A DNA stretch of 64,000 bases from Bacillus sp. B15-48 (GCF_016879755.1 NZ_WOFU01000004.1:186001-250000), one strand, 5' to 3'. Counted from the stretch's first letter, positions 45,224-54,850 are shown. Notes: generated by a model from the sequence alone, not told the origin. A program made the numbers and translations.

Positions 45224-46156
45224 TTAATATCCCTTTGAAATATCAACTGTATTATGTAGTGGTTTCTTAGTTTCTAACTTATGTAATGTTTCAATAAAAC
45301 AGTCTACTCCTTCTTCAGGTGTAGTAACTGCTGAGATATGAGGGGTAATGAATAATTTAGGGTGATTCCAAAATGGATGATTCGCTGGGAGTGGTTCTTC
45401 CGCAAATACATCAAGGACAGCGAACTTTAAATTGTTACTTTCTAATGCACCTAATAAATCATCCTCTTTTAGAGTCGCTCCCCGGCCGACATTAATTAAC
45501 CCAGCATGAGAAAGTTTCTTAAAGATTTTTTCATCTAATAAATGGGTCGTTTTTTTAGTTAACGGCAACGTATTTATTAAATAATTCATTTCACTTAAAA
45601 TTTCGTAATGGGATTCCAGTGTCATTACTTGCTTAAAATGGGCTTTTTGTTTTCCGCTTAATGAAACTCCATATACATCTACACCAAATGATTCCAAAAC
45701 TTTTGCAACTGTTTGCCCAATCTCTCCTGTCCCGTATATCATCACCTTTTGTTCGTTTAAAAGCTTTGGTGTAATAGGATTCCATTTTTTATCTTGTTTT
45801 AATTGTTGAAAGTGGTCATGATTTTGAAGGTCTTTCAAAATGAAGCTTAAACAATACTCGGAGATTCTTTGTCCAAAAGAGCAAATCGTCCTTGTTAATA
45901 ATATATTTTTCGGCCATTGATTGTTTGCTAAAAAACGATCGACCCCTGCCCCGAGTGAATGCCCCCACTTTAAATGCCGATAATCAAGATTTCCTTTCAT
46001 GTTGAATGAAACGAATGCATCTGCCCAATTTAAATCTGTTTGCGAAACTTCTTCTTCTGATAAAAATCGAAAGTTTTTGTCGATTCGCCTCTTTTCGAAT
46101 ATATCTTGAATTTCTTGATGCATGGGACTTGCAATAACAATATTTTTAATTTCCAT
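45224..46156 (-). CDS. D-2-hydroxyacid dehydrogenase (NAD-dependent)
   Basis: This 310-residue protein has the NAD-binding motif YGTGEIGQTVAKVLESFG, the substrate Arg in LINVGRGATL, the Glu in DVFAEEPLPANHPFW and the catalytic His in ITPHISA. It resembles the phosphoglycerate/glyoxylate-hydroxypyruvate reductase group; the physiological acid is unknown. The ATG at 46156 follows AGGTGAG, and an upstream GTG overlaps that site. It is a single gene with its own terminator. Confidence 0.88.
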   Translation of the reverse strand: MEIKNIVIASPMHQEIQDIFEKRRIDKNFRFLSEEEVSQTDLNWADAFVSFNMKGNLDYRHLKWGHSLGAGVDRFLANNQWPKNILLTRTICSFGQRISEYCLSFILKDLQNHDHFQQLKQDKKWNPITPKLLNEQKVMIYGTGEIGQTVAKVLESFGVDVYGVSLSGKQKAHFKQVMTLESHYEILSEMNYLINTLPLTKKTTHLLDEKIFKKLSHAGLINVGRGATLKEDDLLGALESNNLKFAVLDVFAEEPLPANHPFWNHPKLFITPHISAVTTPEEGVDCFIETLHKLETKKPLHNTVDISKGY

Positions 46157-46344
46157 GTCTCTCACCTCGATTATCCATATGTTCTCTTATATTATCAAAG
46201 TTCGGTGAAATAGGCATTATTTTATAGTATAGGAAGATTAATGTACGTATACAATTGGAATCCGCTATATGATATTTTCTTATGCTTCGGTAAATGATAA
46301 ATAACGACAACCTTTATAACGATCCTTTTGGGAGGGGTTATAAC

Positions 46345-46956
46345 TTGGATTTGCATTTTATTTGGAAAGCCATTGTGATTGTTATTGGTGGAGTACTTAT
46401 TTTACGATTGGCTGGTCGAAAATCGATTTCACAGCTAACTGTCGCTCAAACAGTGATGATGATTGCTGTTGGTTCATTAATCATTCAACCCGTCGGTGAT
46501 CGAAATATATGGATAACGATGGTTATTACATTAATCCTTGTACTAATGCTGCTATTAATTGAGTTTCTAGTATTAAAGTTTGATTTTTTAGAAAGGTTTT
46601 TTTATGGAAAGTCGATTATCGTTATTGAAAATGGAGAAATAAATGAAAAGAATTTACGAAAACTGCGATTAACGGTTGATATGTTAGAGGTTCGCTTGAG
46701 ACAGCAAAATATTCAAGCGATTAGTGATTTACAATGGGCAACCATTGAGTCTAATGGGCAATTAGGCTATGTGCTGAAACCTGAAAAACAGTATGCAACA
46801 AAAGAAGATGTTCACATGCTGTTATCACTCATTAAGGAAAATCAATCACAATCGAACAATCCAGGAACAAATCGTTCGAACCCTATCTCGAATAACATTT
46901 TTAGCGAAATCAAGAATAAGCGACATGAGGAAGAACCACAAAACCACTTAAAATGA
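46345..46956 (+). CDS. DUF421 membrane protein (YetF/YrbG type)
   Basis: This 203-residue protein has three N-terminal membrane segments followed by a DUF421 cytoplasmic domain: LAGRKSISQLTVAQTVMMIAVGS, then KSIIVIENGEINEKNLRKLRLTVDMLEVRLRQ. Related proteins occur in spores and affect germination or the membrane. The TTG start at 46345 has GGAGGGG 7 nt upstream, which excludes the longer frame from 46294. It ends 10 nt before the ClC gene; the two are probably co-transcribed. Confidence 0.82.
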   Translation: MDLHFIWKAIVIVIGGVLILRLAGRKSISQLTVAQTVMMIAVGSLIIQPVGDRNIWITMVITLILVLMLLLIEFLVLKFDFLERFFYGKSIIVIENGEINEKNLRKLRLTVDMLEVRLRQQNIQAISDLQWATIESNGQLGYVLKPEKQYATKEDVHMLLSLIKENQSQSNNPGTNRSNPISNNIFSEIKNKRHEEEPQNHLK

Positions 46957-46966
46957 GGAATTTGCA

Positions 46967-48262
46967 ATGAATATCAGATTCTCTTATCAGAGCTTATTTA
47001 ATACTTTATGCAAATGGGTTTTATTAGGTGGGCTTGTAGGCGTCATTATTGGCTCAACAACGGCCCTCCTTTTAAATGTGAATGATTTCTTAGGCAATAC
47101 TCGCGAAAATAATTCTTGGCTAATATATTTTCTTCCTTTAGCAGGAATTGTTATTGGTTTTATATATATGAATTTTGGTAAGAGCAATGGAAGTGATTCT
47201 GCTAAATCAAATAATTTGGTTATTGATAGTGTCCATGGAAATAAAAGAATGCTACGAAGAACGGGACTGTTAGTCTACTTAGGAACATTTATTACCATCT
47301 TATTTGGAGGTTCAACAGGAAGAGAAGGTGCAGCTATTCAAATGGGAGGGAGTGTCGCGCAGTCGGTCAATAAGTGGTTTAACGTTTCTAATTTAGATAC
47401 GAAATTGATCTTAATGTGTGGAATTAGTGCTGGATTTGGCGCTGCTTTTGGTACCCCTATCACAGGAACCGTTTTTGGCATGGAAATGGTCGCTTTAGGA
47501 AAGCTGAAGTACAAAGCGCTCGTACCTTGTTTAGTGGCAAGTTTTATCGGTCATTACGTAACCGAAGGAATTTGGAGAGTAGAACATGAGAAATTTATCG
47601 TTGAATCGGTACCGAAGATTTCTGCTCTATCATTTACAAAAGTAATCGTATTGGCAATTATTTTTAGTTTAGTTAGTGTCCTATATTCCCAATTAAGGCA
47701 TGGTACCGAACGGGTTTCTGAAAATTACCTAAAGAAAAACCATATGCTTAGAGCCTTTATTGGAGGAGCAATTATCGTTGTCTTAACAAAGCTAATTGGT
47801 ACGGAAGATTACAACGGACGTGGGTTAGACATGCTTGGGCAATCTTTTAAAGAAGACGTCCCCACTTATGCCTTTCTAGCTAAGCTTGTGTTTACGGCGA
47901 TTACAATGGGAACTGGATTTGTCGGCGGAGAAGCGATTCCCTTATTTTTTATCGGAGCGACATTAGGAAATACATTGCATGATTTTTTTCATTTGCCGAT
48001 GTCATTTCTTGCTGCTATAGGGATGATTGCTACTTTTTCTGGCGGTGCGAACACCCCTATTGCTGCCTTTCTTTTAGCTGTTGAAATGTTTGAAGGAAAA
48101 GGGATTGAATATTTTTTTGTTGCCAGCCTTATCAGCTATATTTTTTCAGGTCATCATGGACTATGGCCGTCACAAACAATATATGAGCCAAAAAGTAGAT
48201 TGTTTCATATTGCTGATGGAGAAACGATTGAAAATGTTGAGAAAAAAAAGAAAGGAAATTAA
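46967..48262 (+). CDS. ClC family anion channel/transporter
   Basis: This 431-residue protein has about ten to twelve membrane helices and the ClC core motifs in altered form: STGREGAAIQMGGSVAQ (usual GREGP), GFGAAFGTPITGTVFGME and TGFVGGEAIPLFFIGATLGN. The gating Glu is kept in GREG. The changes in the anion-contacting loops place it away from classical EriC and nearer to the EriC subgroup that includes fluoride/proton antiporters, but I cannot decide the substrate. No fluoride riboswitch was recognised upstream. It follows the DUF421 gene by 10 nt. Confidence 0.85.
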   Translation: MNIRFSYQSLFNTLCKWVLLGGLVGVIIGSTTALLLNVNDFLGNTRENNSWLIYFLPLAGIVIGFIYMNFGKSNGSDSAKSNNLVIDSVHGNKRMLRRTGLLVYLGTFITILFGGSTGREGAAIQMGGSVAQSVNKWFNVSNLDTKLILMCGISAGFGAAFGTPITGTVFGMEMVALGKLKYKALVPCLVASFIGHYVTEGIWRVEHEKFIVESVPKISALSFTKVIVLAIIFSLVSVLYSQLRHGTERVSENYLKKNHMLRAFIGGAIIVVLTKLIGTEDYNGRGLDMLGQSFKEDVPTYAFLAKLVFTAITMGTGFVGGEAIPLFFIGATLGNTLHDFFHLPMSFLAAIGMIATFSGGANTPIAAFLLAVEMFEGKGIEYFFVASLISYIFSGHHGLWPSQTIYEPKSRLFHIADGETIENVEKKKKGN

Positions 48263-48438
48263 CACGAGATTTAGCCATTTGGTTTTCAGTTCAAAAAAAG
48301 AATTTACACAAAAATAAATAACTGTTCTCTCCCCTCTGCTCAACTTTATTTTTGTTTAAAAAGGTGAATTTCCTTACATAAGAAATGATTAATTGGAAAA
48401 CATAAGAAGGAATAATTAAAGATTTTGGAGGGATTCAC

Positions 48439-48921
48439 ATGGTATTAATAAAAAGACTCACTATTCTATTGTTAGTCGTCGCTTTTATTTCAGGCTGTGC
48501 GATGGGAAATCAAGCGCGTGATGATAATGATCGTGGTGCTCAAGTTCAAAATGTTGATAATAACCGCGGAGGGGAAAATAATCAGACTCGCATGGAAGTA
48601 GCTGATAAAGCTCAAGATAAAATTACAGATATGGACGAAGTTCGTCGTGCCACAGTGATTGTAGCGAACCGCAACGCCTATGTTGCTATTGTACAGGATG
48701 ATGAATCTAAAGGAGATGTAAGAAGAGATTTAGAACAAAAAATCTCAGATCAAGTGAAGGAAACAGACAATAATATTCGCAATGTATTTGTTTCTAGCAA
48801 CCCAGACTTTGTCAATCGAATGAATGATTATGGAAGTAAAATTGAAGGTGGACAACCAATTCAAGGGTTATTCGAGGAATTTACTGAAATGGTTCAAAGA
48901 GTTTTCCCTAACGCCAGATAA
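48439..48921 (+). CDS. YhcN/YlaJ family sporulation lipoprotein
   Basis: This 160-residue lipoprotein has a signal peptide ending ISGC (Cys20), an Asn/Asp-rich linker, and a C-terminal domain with ADKAQDKITDMDEVRRATVIVANRNAYVAI and VKETDNNIRNVFVSSNPDFVNRM. This is the YhcN/YlaJ pattern of spore-membrane lipoproteins that influence germination. GGAGGG precedes the ATG. It is a single gene followed by two hairpins. Confidence 0.85.
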   Translation: MVLIKRLTILLLVVAFISGCAMGNQARDDNDRGAQVQNVDNNRGGENNQTRMEVADKAQDKITDMDEVRRATVIVANRNAYVAIVQDDESKGDVRRDLEQKISDQVKETDNNIRNVFVSSNPDFVNRMNDYGSKIEGGQPIQGLFEEFTEMVQRVFPNAR

Positions 48922-48929
48922 TCGCAATG

Positions 48930-48972
48930 AGCCTGCTTTTCTACTTAGTATGAAAAAGCAGGCTTAATTTTT
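48930..48972 (+). terminator. Terminator of the YhcN/YlaJ gene
   Basis: AGCCTGCTTTT pairs with AAAAAGCAGGCT around a loop of about 11 nt, followed by TAATTTTTT. Confidence 0.8.
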
Positions 48973-48974
48973 TG

Positions 48975-49021
48975 ATCATGAAAAAAGTCCCAATCTGGGG
49001 AATTGGGACTTTTTCATGATT
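48975..49021. terminator. Second, bidirectional terminator before the acidic lipoprotein gene
   Basis: ATCATGAAAAAAGTCCCAAT pairs with AATTGGGACTTTTTCATGAT around CTGGGG. It ends the minus-strand lipoprotein gene and backs up the previous terminator. Confidence 0.85.
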
Positions 49022-49043
49022 ATTATTTAGAAGATTATTTTAC

Positions 49044-49304
49044 TTATCGGTTTTGTTCTTCCTCGTCATCTTGCTCTAGTTCTGGATGTTCGCCTTCCAT
49101 ATTTTCATCTTCTCGAGTATCGTCAGTCTCATCTAAAGGCTCATCGCTAGTTTCATTTTCATCCATTGGGGCTTCTTCTCCAGTAGGAACTTGCTCTTGG
49201 TTTTCATCTACAGGTGGAGAAGGATCCTCATTTGTCCCACAACCTGTTATTAATAAAAACGATAACATCATGCTTGTCAGCATTATTAGCCATTTTTTAT
49301 TCAT
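49044..49304 (-). CDS. Short acidic lipoprotein
   Basis: This 86-residue protein has a lipoprotein signal peptide ending LITGC (Cys22), followed by about 64 residues of almost pure Glu/Asp/Pro/Thr/Ser (for example EDPSPPVDENQEQVPTGEE). No folded domain is visible. GAAAGGAG precedes the ATG. It may act as a charged surface linker or be a remnant of a longer lipoprotein. The function is unknown. Confidence 0.7.
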   Translation of the reverse strand: MNKKWLIMLTSMMLSFLLITGCGTNEDPSPPVDENQEQVPTGEEAPMDENETSDEPLDETDDTREDENMEGEHPELEQDDEEEQNR

Positions 49305-49450
49305 TTTCTTTCTCCTTTCAAAATGTGGTTTCTTTCTATGATTAACCTTTCCAAAATAGCTAAAACTATGTACAAAATACCATAAAGCCTAAAAACATTT
49401 TTAAACTAGTTATACTCAAAAAAACAACAGCCCAAAATGAGCTGTTGTTG

Positions 49451-50791
49451 TTATCCGCTTTTCATAAATAGCTCTCGCTTGCGCCAGTTGCCAAATGTAA
49501 AATAACTGAAGGAAAAAAGACTGCTGAGGATAAAACTGATGCCCATCCCTAGAGCAATTCCATTAGGACCAATCATTGAAGAACAAATGTAAGTTAAAGG
49601 ATAGCGGAGCACCCAAAATGAAAGGATATTTAAAATAAGGACTTGATACATTGCCCCAGCTCCCCTAACAATGCCGTTTAAAATAAAATTCAATCCGATA
49701 AATGGATAAAAGAACGCGATTATCTTTATATAATTAGCTCCAAATTGAGTAGCTTCGCCTTGAGGGATAAACAACCTAATTAAAAAGTCAGCGGAAATAA
49801 AAATGATAATTGCCATCATTAGCATGATAATTAGATTATAAATAGCTCCATAAATGGCAAGTTGTCTGATTCGATCCCAGCGATGGGCACCAATATTTTG
49901 ACCAGCCATACTATTCACCGCTGTACCCAATGCCATTGCAGGTAAGGTGATTAAACTATCAATTCGCTGTGAAGCTCCAAATCCGGCAACGACGCTCTCG
50001 CCATATGTATTCACTACACTCATAATCGCCAATACACCCGCGTGAATCACCATCATTTGTAATCCTGACGGGATTCCTAATTTTAATATTAGCTTCACCT
50101 CTTCTTTACTAGGAAGAGAAGGAATCGAAAAGGGCGCTAGTTTTCGTTTTAGTGTGTAAATAAGTCCGTAAAGAAATGAGATTCCTTGTGAAAAGACAGT
50201 CGCATAAGCGGCTCCCTCTATCCCCCAGTTAAAAACAGCGATAAAAATAGGGTCTAACACTGTATTTAGTAACACAGCAACAAACACGAAGGTTAACGGC
50301 GTTTTGCTATCCCCAAGTGACCTTAATACCGAGCTAATAAAGTTATATCCTAATAAAAATAGAATTCCGATAAAGTTAATTCGTAAATAGGCGTTCGCAT
50401 CAGCTAGTAATTCTCGAGGAGTGTCAAGTAATAATAAAATCGATTCAGAAAAGATAAAACCAAAGGTTCCAGCTATAAGAGCCAATCCGCTAAGCACTAT
50501 TACAAAGGCATTTAAATACGACTTCAGACCGTTGTTATTTCCTTTCCCCCGCTGCTGAGATAATATCGTCAAGGTTGCATGGTTAATTCCGATAATAAAA
50601 GATAGAATAGTCACAACAACGGTCGAAGCAATTGTGATTGCCCCGAGCGCATTGGCCCCAAGTAAATTCCCGACCCAAAGACTGTCAATAAATTGGTAAG
50701 AAACTTGCAATAAATTCGTAAGCATTATAGGGGTTAAAAATAAAAACAACTGCTTCACAGTAGAGCCAGTCGTAAAATCATGCTGCGCCAA
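49451..50791 (-). CDS. MATE family efflux transporter
   Basis: This 446-residue integral membrane protein has twelve hydrophobic segments in two similar halves. MATE marks are STVKQLFLFLTPIMLTNLLQVSYQFIDS at the N-terminus and VVAGFGASQRIDSL..PAMALGTAVNSMAGQNIGA in the second half. It would export drugs or metabolites using ion gradients. TTG at 50791, with GGGAGG 8 nt upstream, is the likely start; the longer frame to 50842 lacks a site. No local regulator is present. Confidence 0.88.
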   Translation of the reverse strand: MAQHDFTTGSTVKQLFLFLTPIMLTNLLQVSYQFIDSLWVGNLLGANALGAITIASTVVVTILSFIIGINHATLTILSQQRGKGNNNGLKSYLNAFVIVLSGLALIAGTFGFIFSESILLLLDTPRELLADANAYLRINFIGILFLLGYNFISSVLRSLGDSKTPLTFVFVAVLLNTVLDPIFIAVFNWGIEGAAYATVFSQGISFLYGLIYTLKRKLAPFSIPSLPSKEEVKLILKLGIPSGLQMMVIHAGVLAIMSVVNTYGESVVAGFGASQRIDSLITLPAMALGTAVNSMAGQNIGAHRWDRIRQLAIYGAIYNLIIMLMMAIIIFISADFLIRLFIPQGEATQFGANYIKIIAFFYPFIGLNFILNGIVRGAGAMYQVLILNILSFWVLRYPLTYICSSMIGPNGIALGMGISFILSSLFSFSYFTFGNWRKRELFMKSG

Positions 50792-50869
50792 AGTAAGGCC
50801 TCCCTTCAACGTTCGAACAAATGAATATTGTATCATAATCATCAGAACGAATCAGCGAAATTGCACCAA

Positions 50870-50902
50870 TAAAAAAAACTGGAGATTTCCTCCAGTTTTT
50901 TT
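50870..50902. terminator. Terminator of the universal stress protein gene
   Basis: AAAAAAACTGGAG pairs with CTCCAGTTTTTTT around ATTTC. It is directly downstream of the minus-strand stress-protein gene. Confidence 0.88.
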
Positions 50903-50905
50903 TAT

Positions 50906-51325
50906 CTATTTTACGATTAAAACAGGACAATTTGCTCGTTTAGCTACTTTATGACTTACACTCCCTAATACAAATTCTTGAAGAACGTTGAGTCCACGGC
51001 TACCAATAACGATGACATCGAATTGATTTTTATTTGCATAGTCAACGATAACGGGGCCAGGATCTCCTTGGAGAATTTTCGTCTCGTATGTAACCCCTGA
51101 TTCCTCGGCAAGTGTTTCAATTCCTTTGATTCGGTTTTTATGTTTGTCTCCGATGTTCGCTGTATTCCAATTACTAAGCACGTCCGATTTTACTTTTCCA
51201 TGATCAATCACGTAAACGATTTCAATTTTTGAATCATTACTGCATTTACAAATATTAATTGCATTCTCTGCTGCCCTCTTTGAATGCTCAGAGCCATCCG
51301 TTGCTAATAATATTTTTTTGTACAT
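50906..51325 (-). CDS. Universal stress protein (UspA family)
   Basis: This 139-residue protein has the Usp ATP-binding pattern: ILLATDGSEHSKRAAENAI at the start and VIGSRGLNVLQEFVLGSVSHKVAKRANCPVLIV at the end (G-2x-G-9x-G-S). It follows the SulP transporter gene by 15 nt on the same strand, a pairing common in Bacillaceae. It may respond to or modulate that transporter, which is inference from gene order. Confidence 0.9.
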   Translation of the reverse strand: MYKKILLATDGSEHSKRAAENAINICKCSNDSKIEIVYVIDHGKVKSDVLSNWNTANIGDKHKNRIKGIETLAEESGVTYETKILQGDPGPVIVDYANKNQFDVIVIGSRGLNVLQEFVLGSVSHKVAKRANCPVLIVK

Positions 51326-51340
51326 GCATTTCCCCCCTCT

Positions 51341-52789
51341 TTAATGAGAACCAAGCTTATTTGTTAATTTATTTATTAATTCTGTGCTGTCTTTGTTTAA
51401 TCCTCTTACTTTTATATTTATTTTATTTTCTTCAAATTTAGCCACAATTTTGTCGATGGCAGCAACGGCTGAGTCATCCCATATATGTGTGCGGCTAAGG
51501 TCAAGCTCAACACTGTGAATCTTTTCCTTGTAGTCAAACTTTGTCAACAATTCAGTAACCGACGCAAAAAACATTTGCCCTTTTACATAGTAAATCCTAT
51601 GATTCCCTTCTAATTGACTATCGACTTCGATGTTGGAAATTTTAGATACGAAAAAGATTGCACTTAATAGGATGCCAGTAAAAACACCGATGGCCAAATT
51701 ATGTGTGAACACAACAGTAACTACGGTACTAATCATAACGATAGCGTCAGTTCTTGGAATGATAAGCAATGTACGCAAGGAATTCCAGTCAAATGTACTA
51801 ATTGACACCATAATCATCACCCCTGCTAATGCTGCCATCGGAATTTGCACGACAACATTGCCCAAAACTACGATTAAAAACATTAAGAAAATGCCTGCAA
51901 TGAAGGCTGACAGTCTTCCTCTCCCACCAGATTTTATATTGATGACAGACTGTCCAATCATCGCACACCCAGCCATGCCACCAAAGAATCCTGTAATGAT
52001 GTTAGCAATCCCTTGTCCCCGGCTTTCAACATTTTTGTTGCTTTCTGAGTCGGTCATATCATCAACAATTGAAGCTGTCAATAATGACTCTAATAACCCA
52101 ACAACAGCTAGACCAATGGAATAAGGGAAAATAATCGCTAATGTCTCAAAATTAAGTGGGATTTGGGGAATTAGAAACACTGGTAACATTTGCGAAAGGT
52201 TTCCCATATCTCCCACTGTTCGTACACCATAATTCATCAATATAGAAAGGGCGGTGATCACAACGATTGCTACTAACGTCGACGGAATCGCTCTCGTTAA
52301 ATAAGGAAACAGATAAATAATTGCTAATGTTAATCCAACTAAAACATAAACAATCCACCCTTCACCTACAAAATGTTGCACTTGAGAAGTGAAGATCATG
52401 ATGGCCAATGCGTTAACAAACCCAATCATAACGGATCGTGGTATAAATTTCATATACCATGTTAACTTAAATATACCAAAAAGAATTTGAATAATGCCTG
52501 TTAATATCGTTGCCGCTAATAAATATTGAAGACCGTGTTGGGCAACTAAATCAATAAATAAAAGGGCCATTGCTCCTGTTGCTGCAGAAATCATACCAGG
52601 CCTCCCACCAACAAAGGCAATTGTTACTGATATTGTAAAGGAAGCATACAGTCCAACCATTGGGTCTACTCCAGCTATAATTGAAAATGCAATCGCCTCG
52701 GGAATAAGGGCTAGTGCGACGACGATGCCAGATAAAATATCTCCTTTTATATTTCCAAACCATTGTTGCTTATACAATTGCTGCTCCAT
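51341..52789 (-). CDS. SulP family anion transporter with STAS domain
   Basis: This 482-residue protein has a SulP membrane domain of about twelve helices ([36 protein letters not shown] at the start, [25 protein letters not shown] in the middle) and a C-terminal STAS domain ([36 protein letters not shown]). Substrates may be sulfate, bicarbonate or another oxyanion. ATG at 52789 lies 6 nt from GAGGTGG; an earlier ATG (52795) touches that site. It is co-transcribed with the universal stress protein gene. Confidence 0.88.
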   Translation of the reverse strand: MEQQLYKQQWFGNIKGDILSGIVVALALIPEAIAFSIIAGVDPMVGLYASFTISVTIAFVGGRPGMISAATGAMALLFIDLVAQHGLQYLLAATILTGIIQILFGIFKLTWYMKFIPRSVMIGFVNALAIMIFTSQVQHFVGEGWIVYVLVGLTLAIIYLFPYLTRAIPSTLVAIVVITALSILMNYGVRTVGDMGNLSQMLPVFLIPQIPLNFETLAIIFPYSIGLAVVGLLESLLTASIVDDMTDSESNKNVESRGQGIANIITGFFGGMAGCAMIGQSVINIKSGGRGRLSAFIAGIFLMFLIVVLGNVVVQIPMAALAGVMIMVSISTFDWNSLRTLLIIPRTDAIVMISTVVTVVFTHNLAIGVFTGILLSAIFFVSKISNIEVDSQLEGNHRIYYVKGQMFFASVTELLTKFDYKEKIHSVELDLSRTHIWDDSAVAAIDKIVAKFEENKINIKVRGLNKDSTELINKLTNKLGSH

Positions 52790-52981
52790 TTTCATCCACC
52801 TCGATTTTAGTATGGACAATTTTTCACTAAACAATGAAGGAGTTTACTGTCAGTCCTTCAGCTATGAATCGAATCATGTAAGAAAGTGGATGATTAAATA
52901 CTAACGGAGGAAAACAGACTTAAGATGAGGGCTAAGTTATTTTTTCACTTCCTTCTCAATCCTATATTGGAGGTTTCAATA

Positions 52982-53218
52982 ATGATCGAAGATTTAGAGA
53001 CATACGACTATGAGACAGGGGTGCCAATTCGCACATTTAATATAATAGATACTCATGTTACCGCTGAAGGATATGAAGTTCATTTAAATGTTGATTTAGA
53101 CAGCGGATATGAATTGGAAGATGTAAAAATGAAAATTTCCTTCGAAGATTTGGCTGCCTATGAAACAGAAGATGTTCATGAAGGGGTAAAGTATGCCCTT
53201 GGCTTTTTCACTAAATAA
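52982..53218 (+). CDS. Hypothetical acidic small protein
   Basis: This 78-residue acidic protein starts MIEDLETYDYETGVPIRTF and continues with beta-strand text VTAEGYEVHLNVDLDSGYELEDVKMKISFEDL. ATG at 52982 has TTGGAGG 8 nt upstream; the frame further upstream is not preceded by a site. It may belong to an uncharacterised Bacillus family, but I cannot name it. A terminator follows. Confidence 0.65.
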   Translation: MIEDLETYDYETGVPIRTFNIIDTHVTAEGYEVHLNVDLDSGYELEDVKMKISFEDLAAYETEDVHEGVKYALGFFTK

Positions 53219-53237
53219 GAAGACGGAACCGAAGCAA

Positions 53238-53274
53238 AAAAGACAGTACCTTTGTAGGTAACTGTCTTTTTTGA
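53238..53274. terminator. Bidirectional terminator
   Basis: AAAAAAGACAGTACCT pairs with AGGTAACTGTCTTTTTT (one bulge). It lies between convergent small genes. Confidence 0.85.
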
Positions 53275-53275
53275 T

Positions 53276-53461
53276 CTAGCCCATCCCGGGCTGACGATTT
53301 TTTAGTTGCCTTTTTATTCCCTCGTCTCGGTCTCCTCCATCAGATAGTTCTTCTGAAAATTCATGCTCTTGAACCCCATTTTTACCGATGAGCTTTGAAG
53401 TACGAATGGTATTTGCCTTTAAATTATTATTAGGTGCAGCCTGTTCATTCCATTCTCCCAT
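53276..53461 (-). CDS. Hypothetical small hydrophilic protein
   Basis: This 61-residue hydrophilic protein starts MGEWNEQAAPNNNLKANTIR and ends KRQLKNRQPGMG. It has no membrane segment or Cys and probably little fixed structure. AAAGGAGG precedes the ATG at good spacing, which is the main support. It resembles minor spore-type peptides in composition, but no family is recognised. Confidence 0.55.
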   Translation of the reverse strand: MGEWNEQAAPNNNLKANTIRTSKLIGKNGVQEHEFSEELSDGGDRDEGIKRQLKNRQPGMG

Positions 53462-53553
53462 TTAAAAGCCTCCTTTTTGGCTAGTCATTTTAACTTGGAT
53501 TTTTAAATTAGCCAAGAACACACCTGACTTCAGTCAATGAACTCCACATTTCT

Positions 53554-53820
53554 TTAGTCACTCAAATCCGCGGGAGCAGCATCAACGACGATTTGGTACG
53601 CATCGAAGATTGCTTTTTTATCCTGTTCGTTTGTCAATCCGACAAGATGTTGCCCGTGTTCGTCTTCTTCTACTTGCATTAAGACTGTATCTTCATTGCT
53701 CCTAAGTAATGCATACGTTTTTTCATGCATATCAAACATCGCTTCAACTTCATAAGATATTTCTTTTCCCATTTCATCTTCAACCGTAATTAGATCACGA
53801 ATGCTGTCTGTTTTTTTCAT
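53554..53820 (-). CDS. DUF1292 family protein
   Basis: This 88-residue acidic protein has the DUF1292 pattern: DLITVEDEMGKEISYEVEAMFDM, then YALLRSNEDTVLMQVEEDEHG. The family is widespread in Firmicutes, with no known function. ATG at 53820 follows GGAAGTGA; the longer frame lacks a site. It stands between the small hydrophilic protein gene and the flavin reductase gene on the same strand, with gaps. Confidence 0.75.
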   Translation of the reverse strand: MKKTDSIRDLITVEDEMGKEISYEVEAMFDMHEKTYALLRSNEDTVLMQVEEDEHGQHLVGLTNEQDKKAIFDAYQIVVDAAPADLSD

Positions 53821-53956
53821 TTTATCACTTCCTTTTTTGCATAATAAAAAGTTAATCATTCATCCCCTTCCGAATTCATTTTTCCCTTCCTGAAAAGAAT
53901 CATCCTTATTAGAGAGCAAACTTAAAGTTAATCATGCTCATTATAATTTTTAAACA

Positions 53957-53996
53957 GAAAAAGCCCCTTCCTCGTATGAAAGAAGGGGTTCTTATT
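53957..53996. terminator. Terminator of the flavin reductase gene
   Basis: AAGCCCCTTC pairs with GAAGGGGTT around about 11 nt. On the minus strand it lies just past the reductase stop and is followed by a T-rich stretch. Confidence 0.78.
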
Positions 53997-54005
53997 ATAT
54001 TTATA

Positions 54006-54509
54006 TTAATCTTTTTTATAAAAGTCGCCAGGAATCGGCCCGAAATTACGCTTATGATATAAAAGCGGCTCTTTCTTTGCACTATCAATGTCAATAACTT
54101 GTCCAATTAGGATTGTATGATCACCTGCATCAATCGTTTTAAATGTTTTACATTGTAAAACTCCAGTCGCGCCAGCAATCACAGGAAGGTTATTTTCAGA
54201 AAACTTCCAATCGCAATTGGCGAAACGGTCAACTCCTTTTGAAGCAAAAACAGAACATACATCACTTTGGTCACTAGCTAAAACATGGACCGCGAATTTT
54301 TCTGTGTTTTTAAAGACATCATGAGAGGAAACGCGTTTATCAATTGACCATAAAATTAATAATGGATCAATTGAAACAGATGCAAAAGAGTTAACTGTTA
54401 GGCCAAGTGGTGTACCATCTTCAGTAACCGTTGTAACAACAGTAACTCCTGTAGGATAATTTCCTAATACTTCTTTAAATAATGATTCATTTGTAACATT
54501 TGTCGTCAA
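54006..54509 (-). CDS. Flavin reductase family protein
   Basis: This 167-residue FMN-binding split-barrel protein has YPTGVTVVTTVTEDGTPLGLTVNSFASVS and SIDPLLILWSIDKRVSSHDVF near the start, and DHTILIGQVIDID later. These are the flavin- and NAD(P)H-contacting regions of HpaC-type reductases that feed reduced flavin to monooxygenases. The likely start is TTG 54509, with AAGGTG 8 nt upstream; the ATG at 54527 has no site. No partner monooxygenase is nearby. Confidence 0.85.
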   Translation of the reverse strand: MTTNVTNESLFKEVLGNYPTGVTVVTTVTEDGTPLGLTVNSFASVSIDPLLILWSIDKRVSSHDVFKNTEKFAVHVLASDQSDVCSVFASKGVDRFANCDWKFSENNLPVIAGATGVLQCKTFKTIDAGDHTILIGQVIDIDSAKKEPLLYHKRNFGPIPGDFYKKD

Positions 54510-54557
54510 AGTGAACACACCTTCCATTAATATAGTATATAGTTATATTAACAACTT

Positions 54558-54741
54558 TTAGACGGTGTGTACATTCTTTTGTATCATTTTTTTCATTTTT
54601 TTGATTATTTTAATAAATCTTTCCTTGCCGAAGTCATTCGTTGCTACCCATTTTTCCCCATTAATCACTGGTATACTTCTATGAACAGACATTCGATCAA
54701 AAGCAGGGGTTTCCATCGTACCTAAAAAGCGATCAGCCGTT
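54558..54741 (-). pseudogene. 5'-truncated gene remnant
   Basis: A minus-strand open frame reads ADRFLGTMETPAFDRMSVHR, then SIPVINGEKWVATNDFGKER and a Lys-rich tail ending at TAA 54558. It is blocked upstream by a stop and has no start codon with a ribosome binding site. The text looks like the C-terminal part of a real protein (SIPVINGEKWV recalls the cis-Pro strand of thioredoxin or glutaredoxin folds), but I cannot name the family. Confidence 0.45.
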
Positions 54742-54810
54742 TATTTTCATTATAGGGGTCCAACCAACAAAAAGCGCAAAACATACGCTAAGCAAATTTC
54801 GACATAAAGA

Positions 54811-54850
54811 AAGCCGATTTTTCCTACGCTAAGAAAGTATCGGCTTTTAT
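54811..54850. terminator. Terminator-like hairpin
   Basis: AAGCCGAT (54811-54818) pairs with ATCGGCTT (54839-54846), followed by TT. It lies between the truncated remnant and the small-gene island. Confidence 0.6.

Noticed and set aside
54558-54741. Third class of selenoprotein (TGA near the remnant)
   Set aside because: The frame with conserved-looking text is closed upstream by TAA, not TGA, and the ATG-started frame through the TGA leads into a different, unconserved reading.
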